Translations under genes and position numbers: made by a program
Assembly (NCBI RefSeq): GCF_000004075.3
Contig: NC_026659.2
Coordinates: 30,894,272 to 30,958,271, forward strand
Direction of reading: 5' to 3'
DNA length: 64,000 nucleotides
Origin: Cucumis sativus
Lineage: Eukaryota > Streptophyta > Magnoliopsida > Cucurbitales > Cucurbitaceae
The notes under the pieces: model-generated
What the model saw: only the letters and a program-made list of their open reading frames with translations
Databases searched by the model: none
Told to the model about the DNA's origin: nothing
In this document: one piece after another, positions 24,162-37,302 of the stretch
Numbering within the stretch: position 1 is the first letter of the stretch
Layout: the number at the start of each line of letters is the position of its first letter

Positions 24162-25754
24162 TCTTTGAAGGAAATGAGTCACTAGTTGAATTTCAAGCCT
24201 TTTAACCTTCCTTTCTTCTTTTCTTTCTTTCTTTCTAATATCACAACTCTTCTTTGTAGTTTTATAAGGCTAAATATCTTAACATTTTTATACTGTAAAA
24301 GCAAATATCATTAATTCCTGAATAATTGTCTCATGTTTGTTTTTATCTGATTTGGTCTATCAACATTCTAATTGTTATTTCATATCTTAAAAGAAAATAT
24401 ATATAGGTGAATTCCCTTTTCCTAAACAAAACAATCATCTCTGTTACACCCCAAATTGCTTAGTTCTCCATTTGCAAGACAAAACAAGTCCATTTCAACA
24501 AATTTCAGTCTCAATTATTGGTCTTATATTGTTAGGATTCTGTTTCAAATCATGGGTCTCACCTTAAGTTGTTGTATAGCTCAATTTGTTCCCCATGCAA
24601 TTGTCACTTTGTTTATGGTGTCTTCCTCCTTTACAATTCCAACTTCCTTCCTAGTTTATTAACTTTAGATGTTGATGTCATGTCATCATCAAAACTTGTC
24701 TGTTCGTATGGTTACGGTTGTAGGTTTTTAAATCTTTCTTTTATATATAAGCGTAGATAGTCAAATGATCATAGTTCAACTAACTTACACTATCATCTTC
24801 AAATCTAAGGTTCAAGATCGTACTCATTCTTATCTTGACTGTTTTCTTTATTTCTTTTTCTTTTCTTTAAATGTAATATTAGTGAGATAATTATTCAGCT
24901 AACTATTTCCTTCCAACCACTTTGATATACAATCAAAATAATAATCAAAACTTTTCTTTACATCAAAGAATTTTAATCCACAACTTTTTTCTTTACATTT
25001 TCCATGGCACCAAATCTAGCATTTCCTTACAATTTAGAGTTCTAAGCCACAGGGGCTTGACACGTGGCATCACTTCAATTATAGCAATTTAACTTTAATT
25101 TTTTTATTTTATAAAAATTGCAATTTTTACTCTATGATGAAAGAACAGTTGTATTTAGAAAGGTGTTGGCATGTGCTTCCAAGTGTTACAAAAATTTGTA
25201 GATTAATCTCATGAAAACAGCATTAGAACTGACTTTTGAATTTTTTTTTTTTTTTAATCTTGAGAAAATTCTCAGAGTCAATTTTTGCATTGTCAAAACT
25301 TAAGTTTCTGAATTAAATTGATATTAAAGTTTAAAGCTTAGATTAGTATAATTATAATTTACATTCTCTAAACTTTTGATTATAACAATTTAAACCTGAA
25401 TTTTTCATATATGGTTTATTTTATATTTAATTTGAAAATTAATACCATAGGTCCATACGAGACATTTATTTTTTTCAATTAAGCTTCTAAACTATCATAT
25501 AATTTAATATTAGCTACATTTGAAAATTATCAAAGCATCCCTTCCTAAACGAGGGTAGACTTTCTTCAAATATTTGGTTAGAGTTAACAAAATGAATCAT
25601 TCTAATTCACATGAACACATTGGAAGAGGAAATATTTATGGAAAGTAAAAACTAATCGGGTTATTTAAGTTAAAAAGAACTAATTAAACAAATTATAAAT
25701 GATCATAATTACGATTTAAAAGTTTGATGTAATTGTAAAGATTTTAGAAAGTGA

Positions 25755-25785
25755 AGAGTGGAGAGTGGAGAGTGGAGAGTGGAGA
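25755..25785. repeat. Tandem GAGTGGA heptamers in a purine-rich tract
   Basis: About four copies of the 7-bp unit GAGTGGA lie within a longer GA-rich, strand-asymmetric tract extending to about 25860. Confidence 0.85.
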
Positions 25786-27419
25786 GAGGTGGGGATTTAG
25801 GGCAGAAGGAGGAGTAGGAGAGTAGAGGAGAGTAGAGTAGGGGGTGAAGACTACAAAGAGGTCCCGTTTCTGAAGTTTTCATCTCATCATTTTAACTTTC
25901 TTCATTTCTTTCTTTTTCTTTTTTTGTTTCTTGTGCATGCAATCTTGGATTTATGAAAACCCTATGTTCCCTTTTTCTTTTCTTTTCCATTTTTAAAATC
26001 TAACTTTGGAATTATTCTCTTCAAAGGTTTTAAAATATCCCAATGGAATTAGAAAAATATATTTTTAGATATGTAGTAGTTTATCTTGATTTATTGTGAT
26101 TCATTATAGATAGGCTTTTTAATATTTATTTGGTGTATGTTGTTGTATTTTGAAAACAACCCTAAAATAACATGCGTATTAATAAATAGAAATTTATGAA
26201 AGTAATGCACAAAATTTAAAATGGAAATTCAAATATATTCATAAAAAAAAGATAATAATAACAACAATATATATATATACATTTAATTTTCAATTTGGCA
26301 TGTGGGATTGATGAGATCTAAGTAGATCCTAGGAAACTTTGAATTGATTTTTATTGTTGTCAAATACCTAATAATCATAAGAAACATATATATATATATA
26401 TTAAAGCATCAAAGATTTTATAAATAGAAAATCAAACTTGTGTATCTCATGCTATTGAAATCTTCTTTAGATTTATAAAGAAATTGGAGCGTCAAATAAA
26501 ATAAATAAATCTAAAGTATTAATTTTAATCCAATGAGGAATATTATATTTGTTCAATATTTATCGACAATAAAAAAAAATGAGAGGAGTGATCTTAAAGC
26601 ATTGAATTATTTTCATGTAAATGAAGCGTACACATTTGAAGAGATCTCTTAAAGTCATTAAATCAAGGCTTCACGTAGGTTTCAAAACTCCCTTACTTGA
26701 ATATTAAGTTTGGAGCCTTTATCAATATATATGTTCGATAGACGAAGATGATAATTTTTTAAAGATTTAGATCATCACGTATCTCAAGTGTTTTTAAGAA
26801 AGTTAGGTACATTCTTATTATTCACAAAGAGATAACCTTCTCGAATGTACGAGACCGTATACAGTTTGCATATACTTTATAATTCTTCATATATTAAAAA
26901 AACATAATTAAAGCATTTATAAAATAATATGTAAATAATTGAGTGTATAACTTTTATAAACCCTAACTTTGATATTTCCAAAATTCATGCACTGTGCTGA
27001 CATCTTCGTTGAGTCTCTTTCATTATGCCATTTTGCAATACTCAATTAAGTATCTTTATCGGTTTCATTCTTCTTTATCATAAAATCTTAAACCATTAAA
27101 TTTTAGTGCTCTATTGAAAGGCACAACAAAATAAATCATAACAATCGAAAATATCCATTTCCATTGTTAGTATTCATGAATTTAGAAAATTGTTTGTTCA
27201 TTTACTCTAATCGTTCTAAAACTCGGTTATGCTTTTTAAGATCGTTGTTTTTAAGAATTTAATTGACTCAAATCAAATTATAAATTTTATATTGAAAAAT
27301 TATAGTAGACGACAAAAATATTTAGAAAAAAATATATTCATCACTTTTTTTTTTCATATTGCAAAGATGACAAATATAACGGTAATTAGTGACATCAGAC
27401 AACTATCAAAAAACTATCA

Positions 27420-27660
27420 TATGATTATCAGTGAGTTATCGACTTTTAAATTTGCTATTTTTGTAATTTAGAAAATGTAGTAATATGAGTTCTATTATCA
27501 TAATTTATTTTATTTTGGTAGTTTTGCAAATGCCCCAATATAAAATGAACGTTTGCAAAAAATAACAAAACAATTTATGATAATAGGATCCATGTCACTA
27601 TATTTTCTAAATTACAAAAGTAGCAAATTTAAAAGTTAACAACCCACTAATAGCCGTCTG
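27420..27660. mobile_element. Foldback (MITE-like) element with about 115-bp arms
   Basis: The left arm (about 27421-27536) contains CTTTTAAATTTGCTATTTTT and GTAATTTAGAAAATGTAGTA. The right arm (about 27545-27660) is its reverse complement with scattered differences, centred near 27540. No coding capacity. Long imperfect arms with almost no loop fit a foldback DNA transposon derivative. Confidence 0.65.
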
Positions 27661-28054
27661 ATTATCGTGGTCATATTTTTCATATTCTTATAAACTAATA
27701 AATTAATACATCACAAGAGCTAAAGATCTAAAGATTTAAATTGATATGATTATTAGACGTAGGTTTAAATTAATCTAACTTCTAAAAAAAAGTTGATATT
27801 TGTCCTTGAAAAATAGACTAACCATTGGATGATAAGTGAGAGGTGCATTGCAATTACTATGAAAGACTAAACCACCTCGTGGGATACCAAGAAGTTAACT
27901 AAACCATCTTTTTTAGTATAATTATAAAAATAAAAGAAGATTACACGCACAAATTTTATTAGTAAAACAAGAACCGTGAAAGATATTTTTTTATGGGTAG
28001 AAGATCTTATCAACTATCACTAAATTAAATTCAACTTAAACTTAGCCAAACAAT

Positions 28055-28060
28055 TTTATT
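28055..28060 (-). terminator. Candidate AOC polyadenylation signal
   Basis: AATAAA on the minus strand, about 270 nt downstream of the AOC stop codon. Plant poly(A) signals are loose, so this is only a candidate. Confidence 0.3.
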
Positions 28061-28330
28061 ATACACGGAGACAAAAGAAGAATTACAAGTTACAACCTCT
28101 CTACCAAACACTCTTGATAGTCTACAAAATTACAATTCATACTTTGAGCAGAGAATATCATAGGCCAACAAATGGAAACCATGACTAAAACATAAAGAAC
28201 ATAGTATAGTTACGAACCAAATTAAATCTAACTAGTTCAGACATCTATGATCACCCTAAAAGGGAGCACATGGTTTATAGAATAGAGGCTAGCAGCAGTA
28301 GTAGTATTAAGTAACCGGACTAACCGAACC

Positions 28331-30229
28331 CTAGTCCGTGTAACCAGATATGGTGGCATGAGGATGACAAGCCTTGGCATCCGGTGTGGGCTCAGCAGCC
28401 AGGGTGGGCTCAGTGGGCTTGACTACAAGTTCTAGAGGCAAGTCCCCAATGTCCTTCAAGTAAAAGGTATAGAAGAGTTTGAAAGGGAATATGATTTGTT
28501 GTAACTTAACCTGACCCCTAACGCCTTCGAAGATGCCTGACCCACCCGTCACAGCAAGGTACGTGTCCTCGTAGGTGAGGTAAGGACCTTGAACTGCTAT
28601 GTGACCGTAATCCCCGAAGTAAAAGCTGTAAATTGCTTCGTAATGGTCACCTTTCTTCTCCGGTTTGTTTTGCACTAATATGCATAGCCCCGCTGTTATT
28701 CCTACTCGTTTTTGTAGATCTCCGCTGTATAGCTATCATTTTTAAAACATATGCACATTATTAAGATCAGTGTTTTTGTACTTTTCAGTTTTCATCATGA
28801 TTCTCAACTAACCAACTAGTTATTTTCTCCATCTCTACTTTCTCTACTAACTCAACCTTACAACTCTTCAAGTTAGTTCATATTAAGATTTTCTCTCTTC
28901 ATTTGAGTTTTGTTTGAATTTTTTATTGGACGTTACATTTAACTCTTTGAATTTTCAATTTTGTTCTAGTTTTCAAGGTGTTTCACGTTAAAGTTTTAGA
29001 CATGACAGCTAGTCCCTATGTCTCGAAATGTTACAAGTTTACCTATGAGATTCACATTAGAGGAATCATTTACTTTTGTTAATGTCTATTAATTTATTTT
29101 AAAAAATTATAATTAACTAAGTTTATAATCACGTGCTAAGATTAAACTATTTTTTTATTTATTTAAAGCAAGGCACTGAACTCTTAACTGTTTTCAAAAT
29201 CACAAGTGGCAATTTGAACTCAATTTTCAAATTGTGTTCAAAATATTTAAAATTTATTACTATATGTCAATGTTAGATTATGAATGTATTTCAAAAAGAA
29301 AGAATAGTGTTTAAAATCTTTTCATAATGATTTCAAATCAATTACTGTATGTTGTTAGATTATGAATGTATTTCAAATACAATGTTGAGACGTCACATTT
29401 TCTAACTTTTTTCTTCTTTTAATGTGACAGAGAAGTGGGACTACAAATATTGAAACCTAATAGAGAAATGCTAAAAACAGAGTGAGAATAGATATTTTCC
29501 CTAAAATTAATAAACTATTATGGATGTGATTCCTTCTACTTTTTTTCTTGCCTTCATCTATATCTGGAATCTTCTTCCAAATTCATACATGCTAAACCCA
29601 CAAATCCTTGCATTTCAATGGCGTTAACTAAGATAAGATTAGTGTATTCTTGACTAATAATAATCTAATTTCCCTACAAACAACTAAACAATCGTACCTC
29701 CAAACTATTCAACATAATAGAAATTTCTCCAGATCAAAAAAAGAAACACGAATGATCCAACATTGAAGCACAGAATTAAATTAAATATAAACAGATCACA
29801 AATCTTACTTACTTTGTTAGTGAAAGGAACCAAATCACCAAGCGCATTCGTATTCTTCTGGCTTAACCTAAGATACGCAGGACTTTGACGATCTCTTTCA
29901 TTGATTTCGTAAACATATAATTCCTGAACTCTACCTGTCAAAATCAAAATCAAAATTAAAATGTCGATTCAGATTCACTGAGAGAAAAAAAAAAAACCTA
30001 AAAACACACTTGAATTGGACGAATCAGAGGCACTGGCTTGAATAGAAGAAGAGAGAGATCTTCCAGTAGCGGAGAAACTCAGATTCTTCAAAGGGGAGAA
30101 GAGTTTGGAGCAGCTTTGAGTGAACAATGGACTGGAAATCTTAACGGAAGCAGGGCGATTAAGAGAGGAATTAGTCGGACTTACGCCGGCTAATCGAACA
30201 GAGCTGGAAAGTACTCGTAGAGTTGCCAT
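28331..30229 (-). CDS. AOC: Allene oxide cyclase, chloroplastic, 3 exons
   Basis: AOC converts the unstable allene oxide 12,13-EOT into cis-(+)-OPDA, the step that fixes the stereochemistry of jasmonate, in the chloroplast stroma. Exons on the minus strand are 30229-30010, 29934-29813 and 28732-28331; GT-AG throughout, phases join, 744 nt or 247 aa. Residues 1 to about 70 ([20 protein letters not shown] onward) are Ser-rich and basic, a transit peptide. The barrel domain follows: [81 protein letters not shown] and [11 protein letters not shown]. Two introns and this length match the plant family as I know it. No key residue appears lost. Upstream lie a TATA-like sequence and a G-box, which suggest jasmonate- or stress-linked control. 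Confidence 0.97.
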
Positions 30230-30322
30230 GGGAGAAGATTTTCGAGAGCTCTGGTCTTTGGTGTTCGGATGAAGAGAAAATGGAAGAAGGAGTGTTTGAT
30301 AGCAAAAAGGAAAGGGGAATGG

Positions 30323-30332
30323 TATTTAAATA
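30323..30332 (-). promoter_or_regulatory. TATA-like element of AOC
   Basis: TATTTAAATA lies about 95-100 bp upstream of the AOC start codon, a normal distance for a short 5'UTR. It is palindromic, so its direction is inferred from the gene. Confidence 0.5.
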
Positions 30333-30485
30333 AAGAGAATATTTGAGCGCTTTCAATTAATTAATAATAACTTTTGGACTGTGGGGTTAATTTTTTGTGG
30401 GAGGTTTCGCCGCCGGGGACGTGGACGGTGGGCATGTGGGAAAGGGTGGAGACGGCGGAGGACAAGAGTCAAACCACCGACATGG

Positions 30486-30491
30486 CACGTG
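30486..30491. promoter_or_regulatory. G-box (CACGTG) upstream of AOC
   Basis: GGCACGTGGC, a perfect G-box with ABRE-like flanks, lies about 260 bp above the AOC start. A second ACGTGG core is at about 30419. MYC2-type bHLH and bZIP factors bind this core; functional use here is inferred. Confidence 0.5.
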
Positions 30492-31159
30492 GCAGTTCGA
30501 TAGTGGGAGCTGTGGTAAATAGTCTTGCAGTTGTAGGGAGGAATTGGTGGGAGCGTATGTAGAGGATTATAGCGTGTAAAAGGAAGTAAACAACGGCCGG
30601 TGAGAGTATCAAAATTTATAGAATAAAGAGTTCGGAGCTTTTAGTGGAAGCGTTTTTCATATGGTTTTTTAGAGGAAAATGGTCGGCAAATAATATATAA
30701 TAATATGGATAATTGAATTGGGAAAAAAGGGAAAACAAATCTTTTTTTTCTTTCAAGGGAGAAAAGAAAAAAAAATTAAAAACGTGGAAGAAAGAATTTT
30801 AATTTTAATTTCTAAAAAAACCATTTTTTTAAATTAAGTTTATTTATCTCTGTGTGTACTGTGCATCTTTTTTTAAGTACAATGATTCAATTGCTGGTCA
30901 AACAAAAACTAATTTTTAAATGTTTAAAAATTCGGCTTGATTTTTTAAACTATTGATGAAATATAGATATCAAAGAAAGAAAATTGGAGATATATGTAGT
31001 GTTTAGTGTTTATAGGCTTCATTTTCAAAAACAAAAAGCAATAGTTTGACGTGAGAGCGCTTGTCTTATTCCCTTCAACTATCTCAAAGAAAATGATGAA
31101 CACTCCAAACTTTGTTATATATGCGAGAGAGCTCTTGTCTGGTTCCCCCTACTATTTCA

Positions 31160-31480
31160 CTGTTGTTGGGATCTTTCGACTTCAGGCCTCTTGAAGCTCA
31201 ATGTTGATGCGACATGGTTTTACAGTAATGAAAGCTGAGGGCTTGGATAGACTATTTGCCATCATGCATTTTAAGTAGTTGTAAATTTCACCCAAAGAAA
31301 AAAGGAAACAAGTCCTTAAAGTTAAGGTTGTTGTAGAGGGACTAAAAGCACTTAAGCAGAAATGAGATGGCCATAGGTCCTGACTGTGGTTGAATCTGAT
31401 CCACTAGAGGTTATCAATCTAGTCAATAGCATGGATTCATCTATATTTATTGAGGATATTAATTTTGGTTGGTAAATTTG
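31160..31480 (+). pseudogene. RNase H-like relic of a LINE/non-LTR retrotransposon
   Basis: Shifted frames read LKLNVDATWFYSN, a stretch like VLKVKVVVEGLKALKQ, then VVESDPLEVINLVNS. These match in order the catalytic-Asp start, a helix and the ESD motif region of the plant RNase H-like domain (RVT_3) found in LINE-type elements. Stops and frame changes separate the parts. Only this domain was recognised; no reverse transcriptase is visible around it. Confidence 0.6.
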
Positions 31481-33775
31481 TTAATTCCTCTTACTTTTGT
31501 TGTGTTCTTCGTAAGAAAAGCAAAGCAACTCGTGTTTTTACTGTTTTAATATCCTCCCTGACTGTCTATAAGTTTGCTTGAAAAAAAGGACGAAAGATTA
31601 ATTACTACCATACTTAAGTCAATAGATAACATGACACCTCATTTTAAAGACAAAGTTTGAAATGATGATGAGTGTAGAGGGATGGTTGCTTTTATTTTAT
31701 AAACTAAAGTACTTGACATCATTGCTTAGGTAGGTGAGTCAACAACATTATTAAAAGTTAACTTATTAAATATACCCAACAAAATGAGTTAAAATCCAAC
31801 CATAAGTTAATATACATACACACATGTAAAAAAGCTCATTCACAACAAAAATAATTAAAATCGATTAAAATACTCATCAAAGTACATATTCGATTTAGTA
31901 CAGAAAAAAAAGTTATTGAAAATCGAGTTAAATTATATAAAATATCACTAAACTTTGTATTTATTATAAATTTTTTAAAACATTTTTTCTTAAATCAATT
32001 GAGACGTTGGTTAAGTGAATTCTGTATGAGATTAGAAAAATTGTTAGAAGGATCTAAACCTAGTTAAACTATATGGATTAAAGGATCTAAAGTGAAAGTG
32101 TAAAATTGAAGTTAAAAGTCCAATTAGGCCCATAAAAGTTGTAAGTGTTGAGGAGTTAGGCTAAGATGGAACAAAGCCTATATCCTTTGCCTTGTCACCT
32201 TGGCAGCCTTTCTCACTTCCATATCACTCTCCCTATCCTATTCTATGCCTTCATCTTCTCAAGGCCAAACCCAACTTTGTTTGGGCCTTTTGGACATTTC
32301 ATTCAAACCGTTCCTTTTCTTTTTCTTTTCAAATTCGTGTGTATAGGAAAAGCAATCTAAAAACAATTAATTAGAAGCCAGTGTAACAAAATTTATTAGC
32401 GATATCTATCTTAGTTGAAATGGTCGACCAACGTAAAATTACTTCAAACTAGGTATGCTTGATTTTAGAGTTTCTAATCTGGACTCATCATTTATGTATA
32501 TATTCGAAGTTATAAAAATATTTAAATTTATAAATTAATTTTGTTTGGGTGAGAAACCAACATATTTAGTGGATTGTTGTGATAATGAAAATGATAAATT
32601 TGTTGTGGGATAATGGTAGGAGTCAAGTGTTGGTAGTTCAAATCACAAAGCATATACATCATGCAACCACAACTTATACATCACCATCCTAGCTAGCTAC
32701 AACTAATTAAGTTATTGCTTTATTATAAAACAATTTTAATACCAACTAATCAATTTTGTCCATTATTATTGGTTTTTATTTGTAGTACTTTATTGCAATT
32801 TATCAACTAAAATTTTGAATATATTGTAAAATTAAACCCAATTAACATACGATTTTTTTAGAGGTTAGTCTAAACATATGTGCTTATGATCTCTAATAAA
32901 AACATATTCTTTTGTCGAGGTTCATAAATATAAACCTATTTAGTCACTGATTTTGCAAAAGGTAAATCTTTAGCCCTTGAACATTTTAACCATATACTTT
33001 TATTTTAAATAATAACTAGAAGGATAATTTCTAAAAATTATATTTTCTTAACAAAATTTAAATTTTAAATATCCTTTTAAAAAATAAAATAAAATAAATA
33101 CTTCTACCACGTTTTAAACCCACTTTTAAAAAATTCAAAAACTAAAACGGTAAATTTTGAAAACTCATATAAACCAAATAAGTTTATTCTTATAATCTTA
33201 AATCGAAAAAAAAAAGTAAGAGTTAGAGACCAAACATACATATTCATACACTCACAACAAATTTCTCCTAGAGTTGCTGGCCAGATGCAGTGAATCGAAA
33301 AAAAGAAAATTTGATGAGGGAGACCAACTTTTTAGATGTAATAATCAATAAAATGAAACTTTTTGCAATATATATATATACATATATATATTATGGAAGA
33401 GCAAGCAAGCAAAGGCAGAATTTGGCTGCTCATCCACCTCATGTCTGTGGGTCGCTGCCATCGACATCCATCCATTAGACAACGAATGTGCTTTTCTTTC
33501 TTCCTTAAATTCTCCCATTATCAAACTCCACCACACTATTAAACTCCTCTTACCTTAACATGGTTAAGACCTAGCTTCGATCATTCATCTTTCCTCGCGG
33601 TACGTAGTTAGATATCTTATGAACCTGTTACAGTATTTAAACATTTTCATGTTTTTAACCCTAGAATCTACAGAAGAGATGCAATATACAAACTCTCTAA
33701 TCTAATACCTCCATTTCTATCCGAAAAATACATATTGTTCTTCCTCTACCCCTATACATATATATGGTTGAGGAA
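31481..33775. other. AT-rich intergenic DNA, no gene seen
   Basis: Short open frames such as those near 32.2 kb and 33.3-33.5 kb have no recognisable family signature. Nothing else supportable. Confidence 0.4.
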
Positions 33776-33825
33776 ATCTCTATATGTTGTTACAAGGAAA
33801 TTTCCTTGTAACAACATATAGAGAT
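33776..33825. repeat. Perfect 50-bp palindrome
   Basis: The 25-bp half beginning ATCTCTATATGTTGTTACAA is followed immediately by its exact reverse complement, with no spacer and no mismatch; the centre lies between 33800 and 33801. Flanks are not complementary. Confidence 0.95.
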
Positions 33826-35646
33826 GACCTAAAAAGCCTTTAGTATACTCTAACAATGCTTTGAAGTTTAAGGAAATAGTAATTGGGGTATACCTATTCT
33901 TGATTTTGTATCTATAGATTAAATTTTGATTAGATTAAACACATCCATATATTACTTTGTGATTCAAATTACTACTATATGGTTATTGTGTTTTACTTAA
34001 TTTTTTTTAATTAAGCTAAAATTGTTTAAAGTAAAGTATTTGAAAGTGCTAAAATTGGTATTGAAGTTTGGTAATAAAATACCTCATAATATAATTAATA
34101 TGTCCTACCATTTTGCATAGCATATAATTTTTTTTCCACCCACAATAATTAATATAAGGTACCAAATTGCAATTTTAAAAAAAAATTAAGGAAAAAAATA
34201 TCTATTTTTTAAAAGTAAAAATCCCAACAATTGAAACCCCACAATATAAAAACAAAGTGAAAAAAAAAAAAAATAGGGTGCAGCATTGGCAATAATTTTG
34301 TCTTTAATTTGTTACATACTTCTAGTAAAGTTTCATAAAAGTGGCCTATGCTCTTAGCAATTAATTATTATGTCCATCAATTAAGAATTATTTTGTAATA
34401 TACATTTCATTTTTTTAATGTTTATTTCTTATATTATTTACAAAAATCTTATCTACGTGTTCGATATAATTAAACGATTTATAGTTCAAATATATCTCTC
34501 GTCCTTAATTTGTACGAAAAATATATTTTAATTTATTTTGTATTTTGTCTTTTCTAGTAATTTAATGAGAAAATTATTGTTTTTGTCCAAACTTTTTGTA
34601 CATGGTCTCAAACTTTTTTTAGAATAAATGCATTATGTCTTTCCATTCTTAAAAGTATATTTAAAAGAAGAAATTGTTGCGAGTAAAAAATAAAATAAAA
34701 CTATAAAAAATTTGATAGATTTTGCTATATTTATAAATAAAACGTGCATACGTCAAATTGTAATAGTCAATTATAAGTTATTATAAAATAGAAATCCAAT
34801 TCGAATAAGAAAATATCCATTGAATTTTATACATAACAAATTTCCGTTATAAAAGCTTTTAAATGTCTAATCATATTTTTAGGGATTATTCACAACATAT
34901 TAATATAATATATATATTAAGTAATGTAAAAGTTATGTTTGAAAATAATATATATAATTTTGCTTCTAAAAAAGTGCATCGATCCAATTGAATAGATTTA
35001 TCTATTTGATTTACTTCCTTTTTTTCTTATTATTAATTTAGTTCCTTAAATAATTTTAAACTTTTATATTAACTCTAAGTACGATTTGTATTTTAGAAAG
35101 GTAGATAATCAAAATATTTCAATATTCAAAATTATACTATAGATGCTTGTAATTGTTTGGTGGAATTTATAATCGAAAAATGTTTTAAATTTACCTAATA
35201 TTCCAAAAATGTTTTACATCTACATTTTAATGTATAACTAATTAATATAAGTTGAACTTATATAAACTATATATTTACATTTATTTTCTTAAAACTAATA
35301 TATAGTTTTATTATTTTATTTGTTAGTTTTCTTTTCTAAAAAAAATTATTCTAACATTTTTATAAAAATATACGTTAATTTAATTTTGAGTTTGGATATT
35401 TTTTCCTACAAAATAAAACAATATTCATTTTAATTATAATATAAAAATAAATAAAGATGAAACTCATATATATATATTATATATTTGAAAAAAAAAAGTT
35501 AAAAAGTTAAAAGTAGATGCCGATAATCCTAAAAATTCATGTTTCGGGAGGACATCCAAAACTTTCGATATGCTTACTTTAAGAAAATTATGGATTTCCA
35601 TGAAACAAAACTTCTAAAAAAATTTAACGAGTTTTTTCATTGTGTG

Positions 35647-35671
35647 GTGAAATAAAATAAAATAAAATAAA
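35647..35671. repeat. AAAAT tandem repeat
   Basis: Four to five tandem AAATA/AAAAT pentamers. Confidence 0.8.
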
Positions 35672-36129
35672 GGAATTTTATGCATTCAATAAATAAGCTT
35701 TAGAAACCAAAAAGGAAAAAACGTTGTGAAGAATTTTGACTATAATGGTTTATTTGATCATTTTTGTTCTTTGGTTATTATTCAATGGTTTGAAATAGGC
35801 TTTTTCTTTAATTAATTTTACACGTATGAACACAAATTTTTTTTTCAAAAAAATATTCTAATCAATTTTAGAATAACTTAAACAGTTGCTTTGATTTCAA
35901 GTTTATTCCCTTTGTATTCCTTTGGAATAAAAGAAAATTTGTGTTGCCTCCAAAATTATTAAACGAATCGAAATTTTTGCTATACCAAAGTCTATCCATT
36001 GATAAATTTTGAAATTATGCTATTAGAATAATTTGATGATAAATCTATAAAAAAATATTAATATAAAACTAGTTACCACGTAAATATTTGTTTCATACAA
36101 ATGACATTTTCTTTTCAAATATAGTAAAA

Positions 36130-36280
36130 TGAACCAAAATATTTATAAAATGCAGCAAAATTTTATATCTATTACTGGTAGATCAGTTTCTATTAGTGAT
36201 ATTGATAAATACTAATAGAAATTGTCTATCATTGATCAAATCTGAATTTTTGCTAATTTTGTAAATATTTTCAACAGTTT
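36130..36280. mobile_element. Foldback (MITE-like) element
   Basis: AAAATATTTATAAAATGCAG at the left faces AAAATATTTACAAAATTAGC, read on the minus strand, at the right. The inner parts (TTTCTATTAGTGATATTGAT and its inverse) also pair, centred near 36204. No coding capacity. Confidence 0.6.
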
Positions 36281-36414
36281 TATCCTTTAGAATAATTCTC
36301 TTCAATAAAACATTAAATTTTCATTATCAACGTGTTAATAGGAAGTAAGAAACTCTATACACAAAAATTAAACACTACATTGCAAATAAATTATCGGTGC
36401 TTTTGGAATATATT

Positions 36415-36530
36415 CTCAAGTGTTTAAATTTAAAATTTTAGAAAAAATTAGAGCATTTTCAACCACTCAAAATAGGTTTTAAAGTGCATTTTAAACAATT
36501 TTTATCTGAGTTTAGATAAGAATAATTTTT
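36415..36530. repeat. Dispersed repeat, copy 1
   Basis: The order GAATATATTCTCAAGTGTTT, CATTTTCAACCACTCAAAA, TTTTAAAGTGCATTTTAA recurs with differences at 55558-55655. The two are probably relics of one MITE family. Confidence 0.5.
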
Positions 36531-37283
36531 TTTTTGAAAAAGTTACTAAGGGTCGGTGGGTACCCCTTAGAACCATCGCCATTCCTGCTTAATTAATAAT
36601 ACAAAGATTCAAAGCAAGGAAAGAGAAACAAAAGGGCTAGAGATAAGCCTCAAATACAAAATCAAATAAAAGCAATAAAGCTTTAAGATTTTAAGCAATG
36701 GTGCTAGCGCTCTAGTTTGGGAAGAGCAAGGAACATGTAAATGCACAAATGTCTTCCCAAAGATGAATAACTAATTTTTTTTCTATCCTGAAAACACGAT
36801 TATTTCTCTTCAGTTACAAAGACCATAGTATAGAAGATATGGAATTGAACTTAATAACGTTCGGGTCTGATATTTTGATTCGTAGGACTAATTTTCTTCG
36901 AATTTAAGAGATTTTCCAATTTGGCCTAGATTTCCCGAATTGTAGGGCCTTTTTTCTTAAAAACATTTTTTCTTTATATTTGTTACCGCAATAGTTATTT
37001 CTTATACCTAAACTAAAATAGTATACACCCCAACCTAATATACAAATTATTCATAACTAACATACTATAGTAACTAATTCAATGCATCATCGTCGTCTAA
37101 CATCTCTTAAAAAGATTAAATACAAACAAAACTCTAGTCTCTCTTTATATCCGTTTTTTTTTCATATTTTCTTGATTAGCTCACTCGTTTGTAATTCTCT
37201 TTTGTGCGGCAAGGAAGCTCTTCTCTGTTGAGACAAAGGAATAATATATAATGATCAACACTATAAATGTGTTAGACCTAGTT

Positions 37284-37302
37284 GATATATATATATATAT
37301 AT
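37284..37302. repeat. AT dinucleotide microsatellite
   Basis: Uninterrupted AT repeat of about 19 bp. Confidence 0.9.

Larger units (their letters stand above)
24162..28330. other. AT-rich intergenic DNA, no gene seen
   Basis: This contains the promoter of the unknown-protein gene at its lower end, a GAGTGGA tandem repeat near 25.76 kb, TA-rich microsatellites near 26.27 and 26.39 kb, and a foldback near 27.54 kb. The upper end includes the AOC 3'UTR. Confidence 0.45.

Noticed and set aside
33345-33536. Overlapping short open frames on both strands near 33.4 kb
   Set aside because: They start within a TA microsatellite and show no conserved motif.
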